Shown here one piece after another: positions 9,067 to 18,553 of a stretch of DNA of 64,000 bases. Origin of the DNA: JACCYJ01 sp038198775 (GTDB taxonomy: Bacteria; Actinomycetota; Actinomycetes; Propionibacteriales; Nocardioidaceae); the NCBI GenBank assembly GCA_038198775.1, contig JBBPZV010000038.1, forward strand, positions 124,001 to 188,000. Direction: 5' to 3'. The notes beneath the pieces were generated by a model that saw only the letters and a list, made by a program, of their open reading frames with translations, had not been told where the DNA came from and made no database searches. A program made the position numbers and the translations under genes. Numbering within the stretch: position 1 is the first letter of the stretch; every line of letters starts with the position of its first letter.

Positions 9067-10233
9067 ATGTACGGCCTCGGCGCCGCCGACCTCGCCCTGC
9101 AGCGGCGCGCCCGCACCTTCACCGCCGAGCTCATCCCCCACGAGGTGGAGGCCGAGCTGGCCGGCGGCGCTCTGCCCGACGAGGTCGTCGCCTCTCACCG
9201 CCGTCGCGCCATCGAGCTCGGCCTCCGCGCCACCAACATCGCGACCGAGCACGGCGGGCAGGGCTGCTCCACGCTGCAGCAGGTCCTGGTGCAAGAGCAG
9301 GCCGGCCGGGTCACCAACGCGCTCGGCTGGGTCATGCACACTCCCCCAGGATGGTGGCCGGCCGTGGCCAACGACCTGCAACGCGAGCGCTGGCTGCTGC
9401 CGACGGTGCGCGGGGACATGCAGGAGTGCTACGCGATCACCGAGGAGGACGCCGGCTCGGACGTGGCCAGCCTGCGCACGACGGCACGCCGCGACGGGGA
9501 GGCGTACGTCCTCGACGGCGTCAAGTGGCACGTCACCTCCTTCAACGAGGCGGCGTACGCCTTCGTCCAGGCGGTGCTCACCGACGGGCCGCACGCCGGT
9601 GAGCACGCCCTGTTCGTGGTGGACCTGCCGTTCCCTGGCGTCCGGGTGGTGCGCAACCCCGCGTACACCCACACCATCGCCCACCAGCACCCCATCGTGG
9701 CGTTCGAGGGTGTCCGCGTCCCGCAGTCACACCTGGTCGGCTCCGAGGGCGCCGGGATGGGCTTTGCGTACGAGTGGTTCCGCTTCGAGCGGCTGATGAT
9801 CGGCGCCCGCTGCCTCGGCGCCGCCGAACGGCTGGTCGAGGAGGCCACCGCCTTCGCCCGCGACCGGGTCGTGCAGGGTGAGCCGCTGCTCTCCCGCCAG
9901 CTGGTGCAGGCCATGCTCGCCGACAGCGCCACCGAGCTGTTCGCCGCCCGGGCCATGGTGTACGAGACCGCACGGTCGGTCGACGAGGGGCTGGACCGCA
10001 AGGTGCTGCACGGTCGCTGCTCGATGGTGAAGCTGTTCGCGTCGGAGATGGCCAACCGGGTCGCGGACCGGGCGGTGCAAGTCTTCGGCGGGCGGGGATA
10101 CATGCGCGAGAACGTGGCCGAGCGCTTCTACCGCGAGCTGCGGGTCGAACGGATCTGGGAGGGCGCCAGCGAGGTGCAACGGCTCATCATCGCCGACCAG
10201 CTCGCCAAGCGCGGCCTGTCAGCGATGGTGTGA
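9067..10233 (+). CDS. Acyl-CoA dehydrogenase family protein
   Basis: This 388-residue flavoenzyme introduces a double bond into an acyl-CoA thioester and passes electrons to ETF. It has the usual helical N-terminal domain, the middle beta domain with CYAITEEDAGSDVASLRTTA and WHVTSFNEAAYAF, and the C-terminal helical domain. The C-terminus shows QVFGGRGYMRENVAERFYRE and IWEGASEVQRLII, where the Glu of WEGAS lies in the region of the family's catalytic base. The ATG follows a GGACGGAG ribosome site. The same reading frame stays open far upstream, but that part is the shadow of the divergent oxidoreductase. The substrate chain is not predictable. Confidence 0.87.
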   Translation: MYGLGAADLALQRRARTFTAELIPHEVEAELAGGALPDEVVASHRRRAIELGLRATNIATEHGGQGCSTLQQVLVQEQAGRVTNALGWVMHTPPGWWPAVANDLQRERWLLPTVRGDMQECYAITEEDAGSDVASLRTTARRDGEAYVLDGVKWHVTSFNEAAYAFVQAVLTDGPHAGEHALFVVDLPFPGVRVVRNPAYTHTIAHQHPIVAFEGVRVPQSHLVGSEGAGMGFAYEWFRFERLMIGARCLGAAERLVEEATAFARDRVVQGEPLLSRQLVQAMLADSATELFAARAMVYETARSVDEGLDRKVLHGRCSMVKLFASEMANRVADRAVQVFGGRGYMRENVAERFYRELRVERIWEGASEVQRLIIADQLAKRGLSAMV

Positions 10234-10245
10234 GACAGTCCTCGG

Positions 10246-10566
10246 GTGGAGCCCGGCAGCGTGGCCGACCTGCGCAAACGGTGCGCAGACTCCGGTGAGA
10301 GCTACCACGAGTGGCTGCGCATCCCGGCGATGAGCTCGGGGCTCTACGTGCTCGCTGCCGGCGAGGACGATCCGCAGCATCCGCACCGCGAGGACGAGGT
10401 CTACGTCGTGTTGTCGGGGGCCGCCCGGTTCACCGGTGGCGAGGAGACGGCCGAGGTGGGCCCCGGGTCGGTCATCTTCGTCCCGGCGCGAGAGAAGCAC
10501 CGGTTCCACGACATCACCGAGGAGCTCGAGGTGCTCGTCGTCTTCGCTCCCGGAGAGACCGAGTAG
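10246..10566 (+). CDS. Small single-domain cupin protein
   Basis: This 106-residue protein is one cupin barrel. The motif HPHREDEVYVVLSG supplies the two His and one Glu metal ligands of cupin motif 1, and PGSVIFVPAREKHRF supplies the His of motif 2. Such stand-alone cupins are metal-binding isomerases, dioxygenases or sensors, and the reaction cannot be assigned. The GTG start lies 12 bases after the acyl-CoA dehydrogenase stop, so the two are probably co-transcribed. It converges on the antiporter gene with only a 7-base gap. Confidence 0.8.
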   Translation: MEPGSVADLRKRCADSGESYHEWLRIPAMSSGLYVLAAGEDDPQHPHREDEVYVVLSGAARFTGGEETAEVGPGSVIFVPAREKHRFHDITEELEVLVVFAPGETE

Positions 10567-10573
10567 CCAGCGC

Positions 10574-12439
10574 TCAGCCGAGCAGCTGGTGCTCATAGCA
10601 CCAGCGCCACGCCTCGCCGGTCTCGAAGCTGCGCATGACCGGGTGTTCGCACTCGCGCCAGTGCCGGTCGGAGTGGACCTGCGGCGAGGAGTCACAGCAC
10701 CCCACGTGCCCGCAGGCCATGCACAGCCGCAGATGCACCCAGCTGGTCCCGTCGCGCAGGCACTCCTCGCACCCCGACGGGGTACGAGGTGTCGGCACCT
10801 GCTCGTACGCCTGCAGGTGCTCGCAGGCGTCGTGGTTCGCCGCCGGGCGCAGTTCGGTCTCGCGTTCGGCACTGCTGGTGCTAGCGGCGACCCGGTCCAG
10901 GACCGTCTCCTCCAGGTCCAGCGCGTCGAGCACCTCGCGCAGCACCTGCTGGTCGACCGTTCCCAGCCCGCGTACCCGCAGCACCTCCTCCCGCTCGGCG
11001 CGCAGCATCTGCTCCCGCAACCGGACGTACAGCAGGCTCGGTGTCTCCGACTGCGTGCCGAGCCTCTCCCAGACCGCGTTGGAGCGGTCGATGCTGCGCC
11101 GTCTCAACCGGTCCACGACCTCCTGGGGCTCGTCTCCGGAGAGGGCGTCGTCCAGCTCCGCGAGGCCCGCCTGCGACGCCTGCTCGGTGACGCTGGCCCG
11201 CTGCAGGTTGTCCTCGGCGGGGTCGGGCCCGGCAACCCCCAGCCGGCGCACCAGCCACGGCAGCGTCAACCCCTGCAGCAGCAGCGTGCCGGCGGTCACG
11301 ACGAAGGCGATCGCGACGAAGACCTCCCGCAACGGCATGTCCGCGGGAAGCAGGAACACCGCGGCCAGCGTGACCACTCCGCGCATGCCGGCCCACCCGA
11401 TCATCAGCGGGATGGGCCATGGAGGCTTCGGGTCGGCGCGCCCCACCGCCGGGATCAGCCTGGGCAGGTACGTCGCCGGGTACACCCACACCAGGCGCAG
11501 CCCGATGACCGCCACCAGCGTGAGCCCCGCCACGCCCGCGATGTGAGGCGTCGAGAGCCGGCTCGCGTCGAGAGCCTGCACGACCGAGCGGACCTGCATG
11601 CCGATCAGCAGGAAGACGCCGTTCTCGAGCAGGTAGGAGATCGTCGCCCAGTTGGTGCGTTCGAAGACCCGCGACGTCGCCGACTGGATCACCGGGGACT
11701 TGTGACCGAGCAGCAGGCCTGCCACCACGACCGCCAGCACACCGGACGAGTGGATCTCCTCCGCCGGCAGGTATGCCACCCACGGCGTCAGCAAGGAGAC
11801 CGCCACATCGCTCAGGTCGTCGCCGATGTGGCTGCGGATGCGCCCGACCACCACCGCCACCACCATCCCGACCGCAATGCCGCCGAGGGCCGACAAGACA
11901 AAGCCGCCGGCAACGCCTTGGACGGACACCGCGCCCGACATCGCAGCGATGGCGGTACGCAGGCCGACCAGCGCGGTGGCGTCGTTGACCAGGCTCTCCC
12001 CCTCCAGGATCGTCACGACGCGGCGTGGCATGCCGACCCGCCGGGCGATGGCGATGGCGGCCACCGCGTCCGGCGGAGCGACGATCGTGCCGAGCGCGAA
12101 CCCGGCGGCGAGCGGTACCGGCAGCACCCACCACACCAGCAGCCCGACCCCGACCGTGGTGAATACGACGAGACCCACCGAGAGCAGCAGGATGGGCCGC
12201 TTGTTGCGCCGGAAGTCGATCAGCGAGGTCCGGATCGCGGCCGCATAGAGCAACGGCGGCAAGATCCCGACGAGCACGACCTCGGGTTGCAGCGTCGGCG
12301 TCGGTACGAACGGCAGGTACGACGCCACCAGCCCCACGGCCACCAGCACCAGCGGGGCCGAGAGCGAGAGGCGACGAGACACCTCGCTGAAGGCGATGAC
12401 CGCGACCGCCAGCACCGCCAGGTCGAATGCGACGTGCAC
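10574..12439 (-). CDS. CPA1-family Na+/H+ antiporter with C-terminal UBP-type zinc finger
   Basis: This 621-residue membrane protein has about 12 hydrophobic segments in its first ~420 residues. The conserved FALGTIVAPPDAVAAIAIAR and ESLVNDATALV (the ND pair of CPA1 exchangers) are present, followed by WAGMRGVVTLAAVFLLP. A cytosolic helical linker of ~110 residues follows. The last ~75 residues form a Cys/His-rich domain: CEECL, CMACGHVGCCD, then several His and CEHP. That pattern matches the ubiquitin-protease-type zinc finger (ZnF-UBP). It exchanges cytosolic Na+ (or K+) for protons. The GTG start has no clear ribosome site and may be leaderless. Confidence 0.87.
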   Translation of the reverse strand: MHVAFDLAVLAVAVIAFSEVSRRLSLSAPLVLVAVGLVASYLPFVPTPTLQPEVVLVGILPPLLYAAAIRTSLIDFRRNKRPILLLSVGLVVFTTVGVGLLVWWVLPVPLAAGFALGTIVAPPDAVAAIAIARRVGMPRRVVTILEGESLVNDATALVGLRTAIAAMSGAVSVQGVAGGFVLSALGGIAVGMVVAVVVGRIRSHIGDDLSDVAVSLLTPWVAYLPAEEIHSSGVLAVVVAGLLLGHKSPVIQSATSRVFERTNWATISYLLENGVFLLIGMQVRSVVQALDASRLSTPHIAGVAGLTLVAVIGLRLVWVYPATYLPRLIPAVGRADPKPPWPIPLMIGWAGMRGVVTLAAVFLLPADMPLREVFVAIAFVVTAGTLLLQGLTLPWLVRRLGVAGPDPAEDNLQRASVTEQASQAGLAELDDALSGDEPQEVVDRLRRRSIDRSNAVWERLGTQSETPSLLYVRLREQMLRAEREEVLRVRGLGTVDQQVLREVLDALDLEETVLDRVAASTSSAERETELRPAANHDACEHLQAYEQVPTPRTPSGCEECLRDGTSWVHLRLCMACGHVGCCDSSPQVHSDRHWRECEHPVMRSFETGEAWRWCYEHQLLG

Positions 12440-12621
12440 GCTGGCAGTGTCTCAGCGCCGGCAAGCCGCGCCGGGTCCGCGGCAGCGAGGTGGTCCGCTT
12501 CGCGTTTCCTTCGCCGTAGCTCAGGTGCCGGTGGCGCCGTCGATGCGCTGCCTCAGGCGAAGCGGCCACCCGGCGGCTGCTCCGGGCGGTCGACCTGCGG
12601 TGCCCGCCACACGGTCAGCGC

Positions 12622-12795
12622 TCAGTCGGGGGACGCCGTCGGCGAACCGGGATCGGCGGTCAGCGGTTCCCCGCCGGCCGGAGAGGGTTGGACATCGGGT
12701 CGCACCGTGTCCGGGTCGGTGGCCGGTGGCGTCTGCTCCGGCTCGACGTCGGGGTCGTGGACCGGGCCGGGTGGCTCCTGGGGTGACGTGGTCAT
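12622..12795 (-). CDS. Small acidic Pro-rich hypothetical protein (57 aa)
   Basis: An ATG at 12795 opens a 57-codon frame ending in TGA. It begins MTTSPQEPPGPVHDPDVEPE and continues as an acidic, Pro/Asp/Glu/Thr-rich, low-complexity chain with no hydrophobic core, and is therefore predicted to be disordered. Similar short acidic Pro-rich proteins are common orphans in actinobacteria. Codon third positions are G/C-rich as in neighbouring genes. No ribosome site is obvious. The remainder of the 12440-12916 gap holds nothing else I can support. Confidence 0.45.
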   Translation of the reverse strand: MTTSPQEPPGPVHDPDVEPEQTPPATDPDTVRPDVQPSPAGGEPLTADPGSPTASPD

Positions 12796-12903
12796 GGGCT
12801 CGTAATACCCCGGTGCCGGCCGTTCACTCGGCTACGGATCGACTGCGCGCTCGCTCGCACCGTCGTCGGCAGCGGGGGGTGGTGACAGCCCGACCCGTGG
12901 CCC

Positions 12904-12909
12904 TAGTGT
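12904..12909 (+). promoter_or_regulatory. Probable -10 element of a leaderless transcript
   Basis: TAGTGT matches the actinobacterial TANNNT -10 pattern and ends 7 bases before the GTG of the RTX-like lipoprotein. That spacing would place transcription start at the start codon. No ribosome site is present, consistent with leaderless translation. Confidence 0.4.
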
Positions 12910-12916
12910 TCCTGCT

Positions 12917-13702
12917 GTGAAGCACGAGGGTGAAGTTGCACATGTGGCTCGGCGGGCTGCTGTGCTCTGTGGAGCCGCGGTCCTAACCCTGGCGGGATGC
13001 GGCAACCGCGACGAGGGAGCATACGACAGCGGCGTGGTCCCGCTCTCCGCCGCGGGCGAGGTGCGGCCCCACCAAGCGCTGCTGGCGCCACCGCAGAAAC
13101 CTGCCGCAGCAGCACCAACCTGCGGGGGCCGGCAAGCGACGATCGTCGGCACTCCCGGCCGCGACGAGCTGACCGGTACGAGCGGCGCAGACGTGATCGT
13201 CGCTCTGGAGGGCCGCGACGTCATCAAGGGCCTGGGCGGACGAGACACGCTCTGCGGAGGCGGTGGCAACGACATGATCTCGGGCGGAGGGGGTCGGGAC
13301 CGGATCAACGGCTCCGATGGCGCGGACCGGCTGCGCGGTGGTGCGGGCCGAGACATCGTCCGCGGCGGACGTGACGACGACGTCGTGAGCGGCGGCGAGG
13401 CTCGCGACGCCGCCTCCGGCGGTCAAGGTGATGACATCGTCAGAGGCCAGGATGGTGCCGACCGGTTGGCCGGCGGCCGTGGCGCCGACCGGCTGGCCGG
13501 CGGCAACGGGGATGACTTCCTGTTCGGAAGTGGAGGCAGCGACCACATCGTCGGAGGAGGGGGCGCCGACCACCTCAACGGTGGTGCGGGTGACGACGCG
13601 CTCGACGGCGCCGATGACGGCCTGCCCGACGTGGTGGCGGGCAACGACGGAGTCGACGCCTGTCTGGCCGGCTACGCGGACACGGTGTTGACCTGCGAGT
13701 AG
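12917..13702 (+). CDS. Secreted lipoprotein with RTX-like calcium-binding repeats
   Basis: This 261-residue protein begins with a basic n-region, a hydrophobic segment and the lipobox LAGC, so it should be exported and lipid-anchored. After a ~60-residue linker it contains about 13-14 consecutive nonapeptides of the GGxGxDxhx type (for example GGGGNDMIS, GGAGRDIVR, GGNGDDFLF), which build a calcium-filled parallel beta-roll. Two Cys near the C-terminus may form a disulfide. Unlike classic RTX toxins it is small, has no catalytic or pore-forming domain, and has no type I secretion genes nearby. It is more likely a cell-surface structural or adhesive protein. The transcript is probably leaderless. 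Confidence 0.8.
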   Translation: MKHEGEVAHVARRAAVLCGAAVLTLAGCGNRDEGAYDSGVVPLSAAGEVRPHQALLAPPQKPAAAAPTCGGRQATIVGTPGRDELTGTSGADVIVALEGRDVIKGLGGRDTLCGGGGNDMISGGGGRDRINGSDGADRLRGGAGRDIVRGGRDDDVVSGGEARDAASGGQGDDIVRGQDGADRLAGGRGADRLAGGNGDDFLFGSGGSDHIVGGGGADHLNGGAGDDALDGADDGLPDVVAGNDGVDACLAGYADTVLTCE

Positions 13703-13738
13703 GCGCTCCACCGCCAGGGGCAGGACCGGGGATCGTCA

Positions 13739-15064
13739 TCACTGCCAACCCTCGCGCAGCACGACGAAGTCGTCCCAGTGGATCCCGTGCAAGGTGTCCG
13801 CCGGCAGCCGACCGTGCCAGACCCGGTGACCGTGGCCCTCCTGCTCCGCCTTCAATCCCGAGCCGGACCCGGAGTTGTCACCGAGGTAGCAGCCGTACCG
13901 CTGCAGGGTGCGGGCGATCACCACACCCTCCGGGGAGAGACCTCGGGAGGTTACGTCGACGTGTGGCGCGATGGCGATCCGTTGGCCTTCGGCACCGAAG
14001 CCGTGCTTGCCCGACTCGGCACCCACCATCGGATGGCAGAATCCGGCCGCACTCTTGGTCTCCACGAAGAACATGTGCAGCACGTGCCCCAGGTCTCCGC
14101 GGGTGCGGACGGCGTGGTCGACCAGGTCCCGTCGGATGACCATCGCGTCGGGGATCGCGCCCCGGGAACGGTAGTTGCGCCGGCTGTTCGAGCGGCGGTT
14201 CCGGGAATCGAGACCATTGGAGTCGTGCTCGAAGAACCCCGCGGCGCCGACACTGACGACTCGGTGACCGACGACCTTGGAATTGGCCGCCCAGACACTG
14301 CGCCCGGACGCTCGGTCGATCACCACGAACGGTGAGTCCGAGGTGCCGGTGAGCATGTCGCCGAACCACCTGGGCGCGTGGAACCCTACGCTCCGCAGCC
14401 GGGACACCGGTGAAGGGATCGCGCCGGTGAGCCTCCACACCGGGTCACCGGCCTCGGCCAGGGCGTACGGCATGCCCCAGTCGTTCCCGTCGGTACCGCG
14501 GATCAGGGGAAAGTGGTACTGGCGCTGGTCTGGGTGCCGCCGCATGAAGCGGTGGAAGTGATGGGTCGCGGCGTGGTGGACTGGTGCCCGGTCTACGCGG
14601 GAGCGGAAGAAGGAACCGGCCGAGTAGGCGAGGAAGGGCGCACCGGAGGGATGCCCCAGGTGACGGACCTCGAGCTCGATCCGCTTCGTCCCGTAGGTCT
14701 TGCCCGTCACCCGGTTCTGGAGATGCACCACCACCTTGCCACTGTGGTGGACCTTGGCCGCGAACACCGAGTGTCTCCCGTCGCCGGCAACCTTGTGCCA
14801 GTGGGTGCCTCGCGGGCCGGAGACAAGCATCCGCCGTCTGAAGTCGACCGTCTCGGTGATGGTCAGCCGCGCGGTCTCGCCGCGATGGTAGTGCTGCTTG
14901 TTCAGGTGCAGGTGGAAGTGTCCGCCGGACGATGCAGCCGCGGCGTCAGGCAGCCAGAGGCCGGTGCCACCGAGGGTCGCGAGTACTAGGCCCGACCTGA
15001 GAAGATCGCGTCGGCCAGAGTCGACCCCTTCCGGCTCCCCGCGGCGATGTGACGGCTCGTACAT
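13739..15064 (-). CDS. Tat-exported His-rich hypothetical protein
   Basis: The N-terminus contains GRRDLLRSGLVLATLGG, a twin-arginine (Tat) signal followed by an Ala-rich cleavage region (residues ~18-45). The mature part opens with a His-rich stretch (GGHFHLHLNKQHYHR) and has a second His cluster at about residues 155-190. The C-terminal third (GAIPDAMVIRRDLVDHAV, HPMVGAES, SPEGVVIARTLQRYGCYLGD, WDDFVVL) resembles a recurring region of secreted bacterial proteins in which a binding or catalytic function is suspected but unproven. The Tat signal implies folding, perhaps with metal, before export. No function can be assigned. 441 residues, intact. Confidence 0.65.
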   Translation of the reverse strand: MYEPSHRRGEPEGVDSGRRDLLRSGLVLATLGGTGLWLPDAAAASSGGHFHLHLNKQHYHRGETARLTITETVDFRRRMLVSGPRGTHWHKVAGDGRHSVFAAKVHHSGKVVVHLQNRVTGKTYGTKRIELEVRHLGHPSGAPFLAYSAGSFFRSRVDRAPVHHAATHHFHRFMRRHPDQRQYHFPLIRGTDGNDWGMPYALAEAGDPVWRLTGAIPSPVSRLRSVGFHAPRWFGDMLTGTSDSPFVVIDRASGRSVWAANSKVVGHRVVSVGAAGFFEHDSNGLDSRNRRSNSRRNYRSRGAIPDAMVIRRDLVDHAVRTRGDLGHVLHMFFVETKSAAGFCHPMVGAESGKHGFGAEGQRIAIAPHVDVTSRGLSPEGVVIARTLQRYGCYLGDNSGSGSGLKAEQEGHGHRVWHGRLPADTLHGIHWDDFVVLREGWQ

Positions 15065-15223
15065 ATTTCATTACCCTCCGTCGCATTCGGTGCCCAGTAT
15101 TCCGAGGTCACCGCCGCGACAGTCGGGGTCGTGGGGCAGATCGTCCGAACGAACACGTCGAGCCAACCGATCGGATGACGCGGCTGTACCGGTCGGGAGG
15201 TTCGGCGGCGGCCGCAGGCGGGG

Positions 15224-16303
<1,080 letters not shown>

Positions 16304-16364
16304 GGGCGACCAGCGTACGGGCGTTCGGGCCCGAACCGTCGGTGGGCGGTGACACGGTGACGTC

Positions 16365-17477
16365 ATGGACCCAGCAACCGTTCTCCTCGTCGGCACGGCC
16401 CTGGTCGCGGGGCTCGCCCTCGGGATGCTCATCGGCAGCGGACTGCTGCGCCGCGAACAGGTCAGCATCGCCGACCAGATCGGGGTAGCCACCAGCGCGA
16501 CAGCGCAGGCGGTGGCGCCGGTCAAGGACAGCCTGGACCGCTTCGACACCCGGCTGCGAGAGCTCGAGACCAGCCGCGTCGAGTGGCACGCCCAGCTGCG
16601 TGAGCAGGTGGAGTCCGTTCGGCTCACCGGGGAGTCGCTGCGCCGGGAGACCGCGTCGCTGTCGACCGCGCTGCGCAAACCGCACGTTCGCGGGCGTTGG
16701 GGCGAGATGCACCTGCGGCGGGCGGTGGAGCTGGCCGGTCTGGTCGACCGCTGCGACTTCACCGAGCAGGGCAGCCACCGCGACGGCGACGTCACCTTGC
16801 GCCCCGACCTCGTCGTGCACCTCGCCGGGGGCCGTGAGGTCGTGGTGGACTCCAAGGTGCCGCTGGACGCCTTCCTCGACGCGACCGGCGCGGATGACGA
16901 GGACACCATCCAGGTCCACCTGGTCCGCCATGCCAGGCAGCTGCGCAACCACGTCGACGGGCTGGCGGCCAAGGCCTACTGGCGCCAGCTCGACGCCGCC
17001 CCCGAGTTCGTCGTCCTCTTCGTCCCCGGGGAGGCATTCTTGTCCCAGGCGCTGGAGACGGAGCCGAAGCTGCTCGAGTACGCCGCCGCACGGCAGGTGG
17101 TGCTCGCCACACCGTCGACGCTGATCGCGCTGCTGCGTACGGTCGCCTACGGCTGGGGACAGCAGACGGTGACCGAGAGCGCCCGGGAGATCCAGGTCTT
17201 GGGTCGGGAGCTGTACGAGCGGCTGGGCACGCTCGGCGGGCACCTGGACAAGGTCGGTCGGTCACTGACCGCCGCGGTCGGAAGCTACAACGGGGCGGTT
17301 GCATCGCTGGAGACACGGGTGCTGGTCTCGGCGCGGCGGATGCATGACCTGCACCTGAGCGACGAGCCGCTGGCCGGCCCGCAGCCGGTCGACGACGCGG
17401 TCCGCCCGCTGGTCGCGCCGGAACTACTCATGGAGCCGTCCCCACCGCTGCACGAGAGCGCGCGCCGCGCCGGCTGA
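16365..17477 (+). CDS. rmuC: RmuC-family DNA recombination protein
   Basis: This 370-residue protein has an N-terminal membrane anchor (residues ~5-25), a helical or coiled-coil stretch (~30-100), and then the RmuC nuclease-like core. Core motifs include VRGRWGEMHLRR, DSKVPLDAFL (containing the DxK of the restriction-endonuclease-like fold), FVPGEAFL and ATPSTLIALLRTVAYGW. RmuC limits recombination at inverted repeats in E. coli; the molecular activity is probably nucleolytic. Convergent with ispH, the two stop codons lying within a shared hairpin. Confidence 0.9.
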   Translation: MDPATVLLVGTALVAGLALGMLIGSGLLRREQVSIADQIGVATSATAQAVAPVKDSLDRFDTRLRELETSRVEWHAQLREQVESVRLTGESLRRETASLSTALRKPHVRGRWGEMHLRRAVELAGLVDRCDFTEQGSHRDGDVTLRPDLVVHLAGGREVVVDSKVPLDAFLDATGADDEDTIQVHLVRHARQLRNHVDGLAAKAYWRQLDAAPEFVVLFVPGEAFLSQALETEPKLLEYAAARQVVLATPSTLIALLRTVAYGWGQQTVTESAREIQVLGRELYERLGTLGGHLDKVGRSLTAAVGSYNGAVASLETRVLVSARRMHDLHLSDEPLAGPQPVDDAVRPLVAPELLMEPSPPLHESARRAG

Positions 17478-17505
17478 GGCGCGTTCCGGCGACCGCTCAG
17501 CCGGC
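17469..17505. terminator. Bidirectional hairpin between rmuC and ispH
   Basis: Ten-base arms GCCGGCTGAG (17469-17478) and CTCAGCCGGC (17496-17505) are perfectly complementary around a 17-base loop. The arms contain the stop codons of both convergent genes (TGA at 17475-17477, and TCA at 17497-17499 for the minus strand). There is no U-tract, as is usual for high-GC actinobacterial terminators. Confidence 0.5.
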
Positions 17506-18486
17506 GCCCCGGGCTCGCAGCTCGCGGCGCAGCTCCGGCGGCAGGGCAAAGATCAGACTCTCGTGGGTGGCCTGCACGGGCTCAGCCACCGGGAACCCGC
17601 GCTGCTGGAGCCAGACCAGCACCCCCTGCACGAGCTGTTCGGGCACCGACGCTCCCGAGGTGACCCCCACCGTCCTCACGCCGGCGAGCCACGACTCGTC
17701 GATCTCGGCGGCGTCATCGACCCGGTAGGCGGCGGCAGCGCCGGCCTCCAGCGCGACTTCGACGAGCCGGACGGAGTTCGAGCTGTTGCTGCTCCCGACC
17801 ACCAGCACGAGGTCCGCCTCGCAGGCCACCTGCTTGACCGCGGACTGGCGGTTCTGCGTGGCGTAGCAGATGTCGTCGCTCGGCGGGTCGACGAGCAGCG
17901 GGAATCGCTGCCGGAGCCGCTCGACCGTCTCCAGCGTCTCGTCGACCGACAGCGTGGTCTGCGACAGCCACGCGACCTTGTCCGGGTCCCTTACCTCCAG
18001 GTCTTCGACCTCATCTGGGCTCTGCACCAGCCGGACGTGTGCCGGCGCCTCTCCGGCGGTGCCCTCAACCTCCTCATGGCCGTCGTGGCCGATGAGCAGG
18101 ATCTCGTAGTCGTCGGCGGCGAAGCGGCGCGCTTCGTGATGGACCTTGGTCACCAGCGGGCAGGTGGCGTCGATGGTCTGCAACGAGCGCTCCCGGGCCC
18201 TGGCGTGCACGGCCGGCGCCACGCCGTGGGCGGAGAAGACCACCGTCGCCCCCTCGGGCACCTCGTCCAGCTCCTCGACGAAGACCGCTCCACGCGACTC
18301 GAGGTCGTCGACCACGTGCTTGTTGTGCACGATCTGCTTGCGGACATAGATGGGGGCGCCGTAGAGCTCCAGGGCCTTCTCCACCGTTAGCACGGCCCGG
18401 TCCACGCCCGCGCAGTAGCCGCGAGGAGCGGCCAGCAGCACCCGGCGCTGGAGCTCGGGCGCGCTGGGCTCGGGCGCGAGGGACAT
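17497..18486 (-). CDS. ispH: 4-hydroxy-3-methylbut-2-enyl diphosphate reductase
   Basis: This [4Fe-4S] enzyme makes IPP and DMAPP in the last step of the MEP pathway. The three cluster Cys lie in PRGYCAGVDRAV, DATCPLVTKVH and CYATQNRQ. HGVAP, HDGHEEVEGT and SSNSSNS are the usual active-site segments (the last contributes phosphate ligands). 329 residues with the ATG at 18486; a GTG at 18519 would add 11 residues that do not look conserved. Divergent from xseA, as in other actinobacteria. Confidence 0.94.
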   Translation of the reverse strand: MSLAPEPSAPELQRRVLLAAPRGYCAGVDRAVLTVEKALELYGAPIYVRKQIVHNKHVVDDLESRGAVFVEELDEVPEGATVVFSAHGVAPAVHARARERSLQTIDATCPLVTKVHHEARRFAADDYEILLIGHDGHEEVEGTAGEAPAHVRLVQSPDEVEDLEVRDPDKVAWLSQTTLSVDETLETVERLRQRFPLLVDPPSDDICYATQNRQSAVKQVACEADLVLVVGSSNSSNSVRLVEVALEAGAAAAYRVDDAAEIDESWLAGVRTVGVTSGASVPEQLVQGVLVWLQQRGFPVAEPVQATHESLIFALPPELRRELRARGAG

Positions 18487-18541
18487 GACCCCATCGTAGG
18501 TGGCACCTGGTCGAGGCACCCGCGATGCCGCTGCGACCGCC

Positions 18542-18547
18542 TAGGCT
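18542..18547 (+). promoter_or_regulatory. Probable -10 element for xseA
   Basis: TAGGCT fits TANNNT and is followed by 6 bases and the GTG of xseA, with no ribosome site between. This suggests a leaderless transcript. Confidence 0.4.
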
Positions 18548-18553
18548 GCTGCC

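Noticed and set aside
10436..12805. 789-codon open frame on the plus strand
   Set aside because: Antisense to the Na+/H+ antiporter; the translation is Arg/His/Gln/Pro-rich without motifs.
13200..13640. Possible CRISPR-like or tandem DNA repeat
   Set aside because: The periodicity is 27 bases and in frame, encoding RTX nonapeptides; there are no identical repeats with unique spacers.
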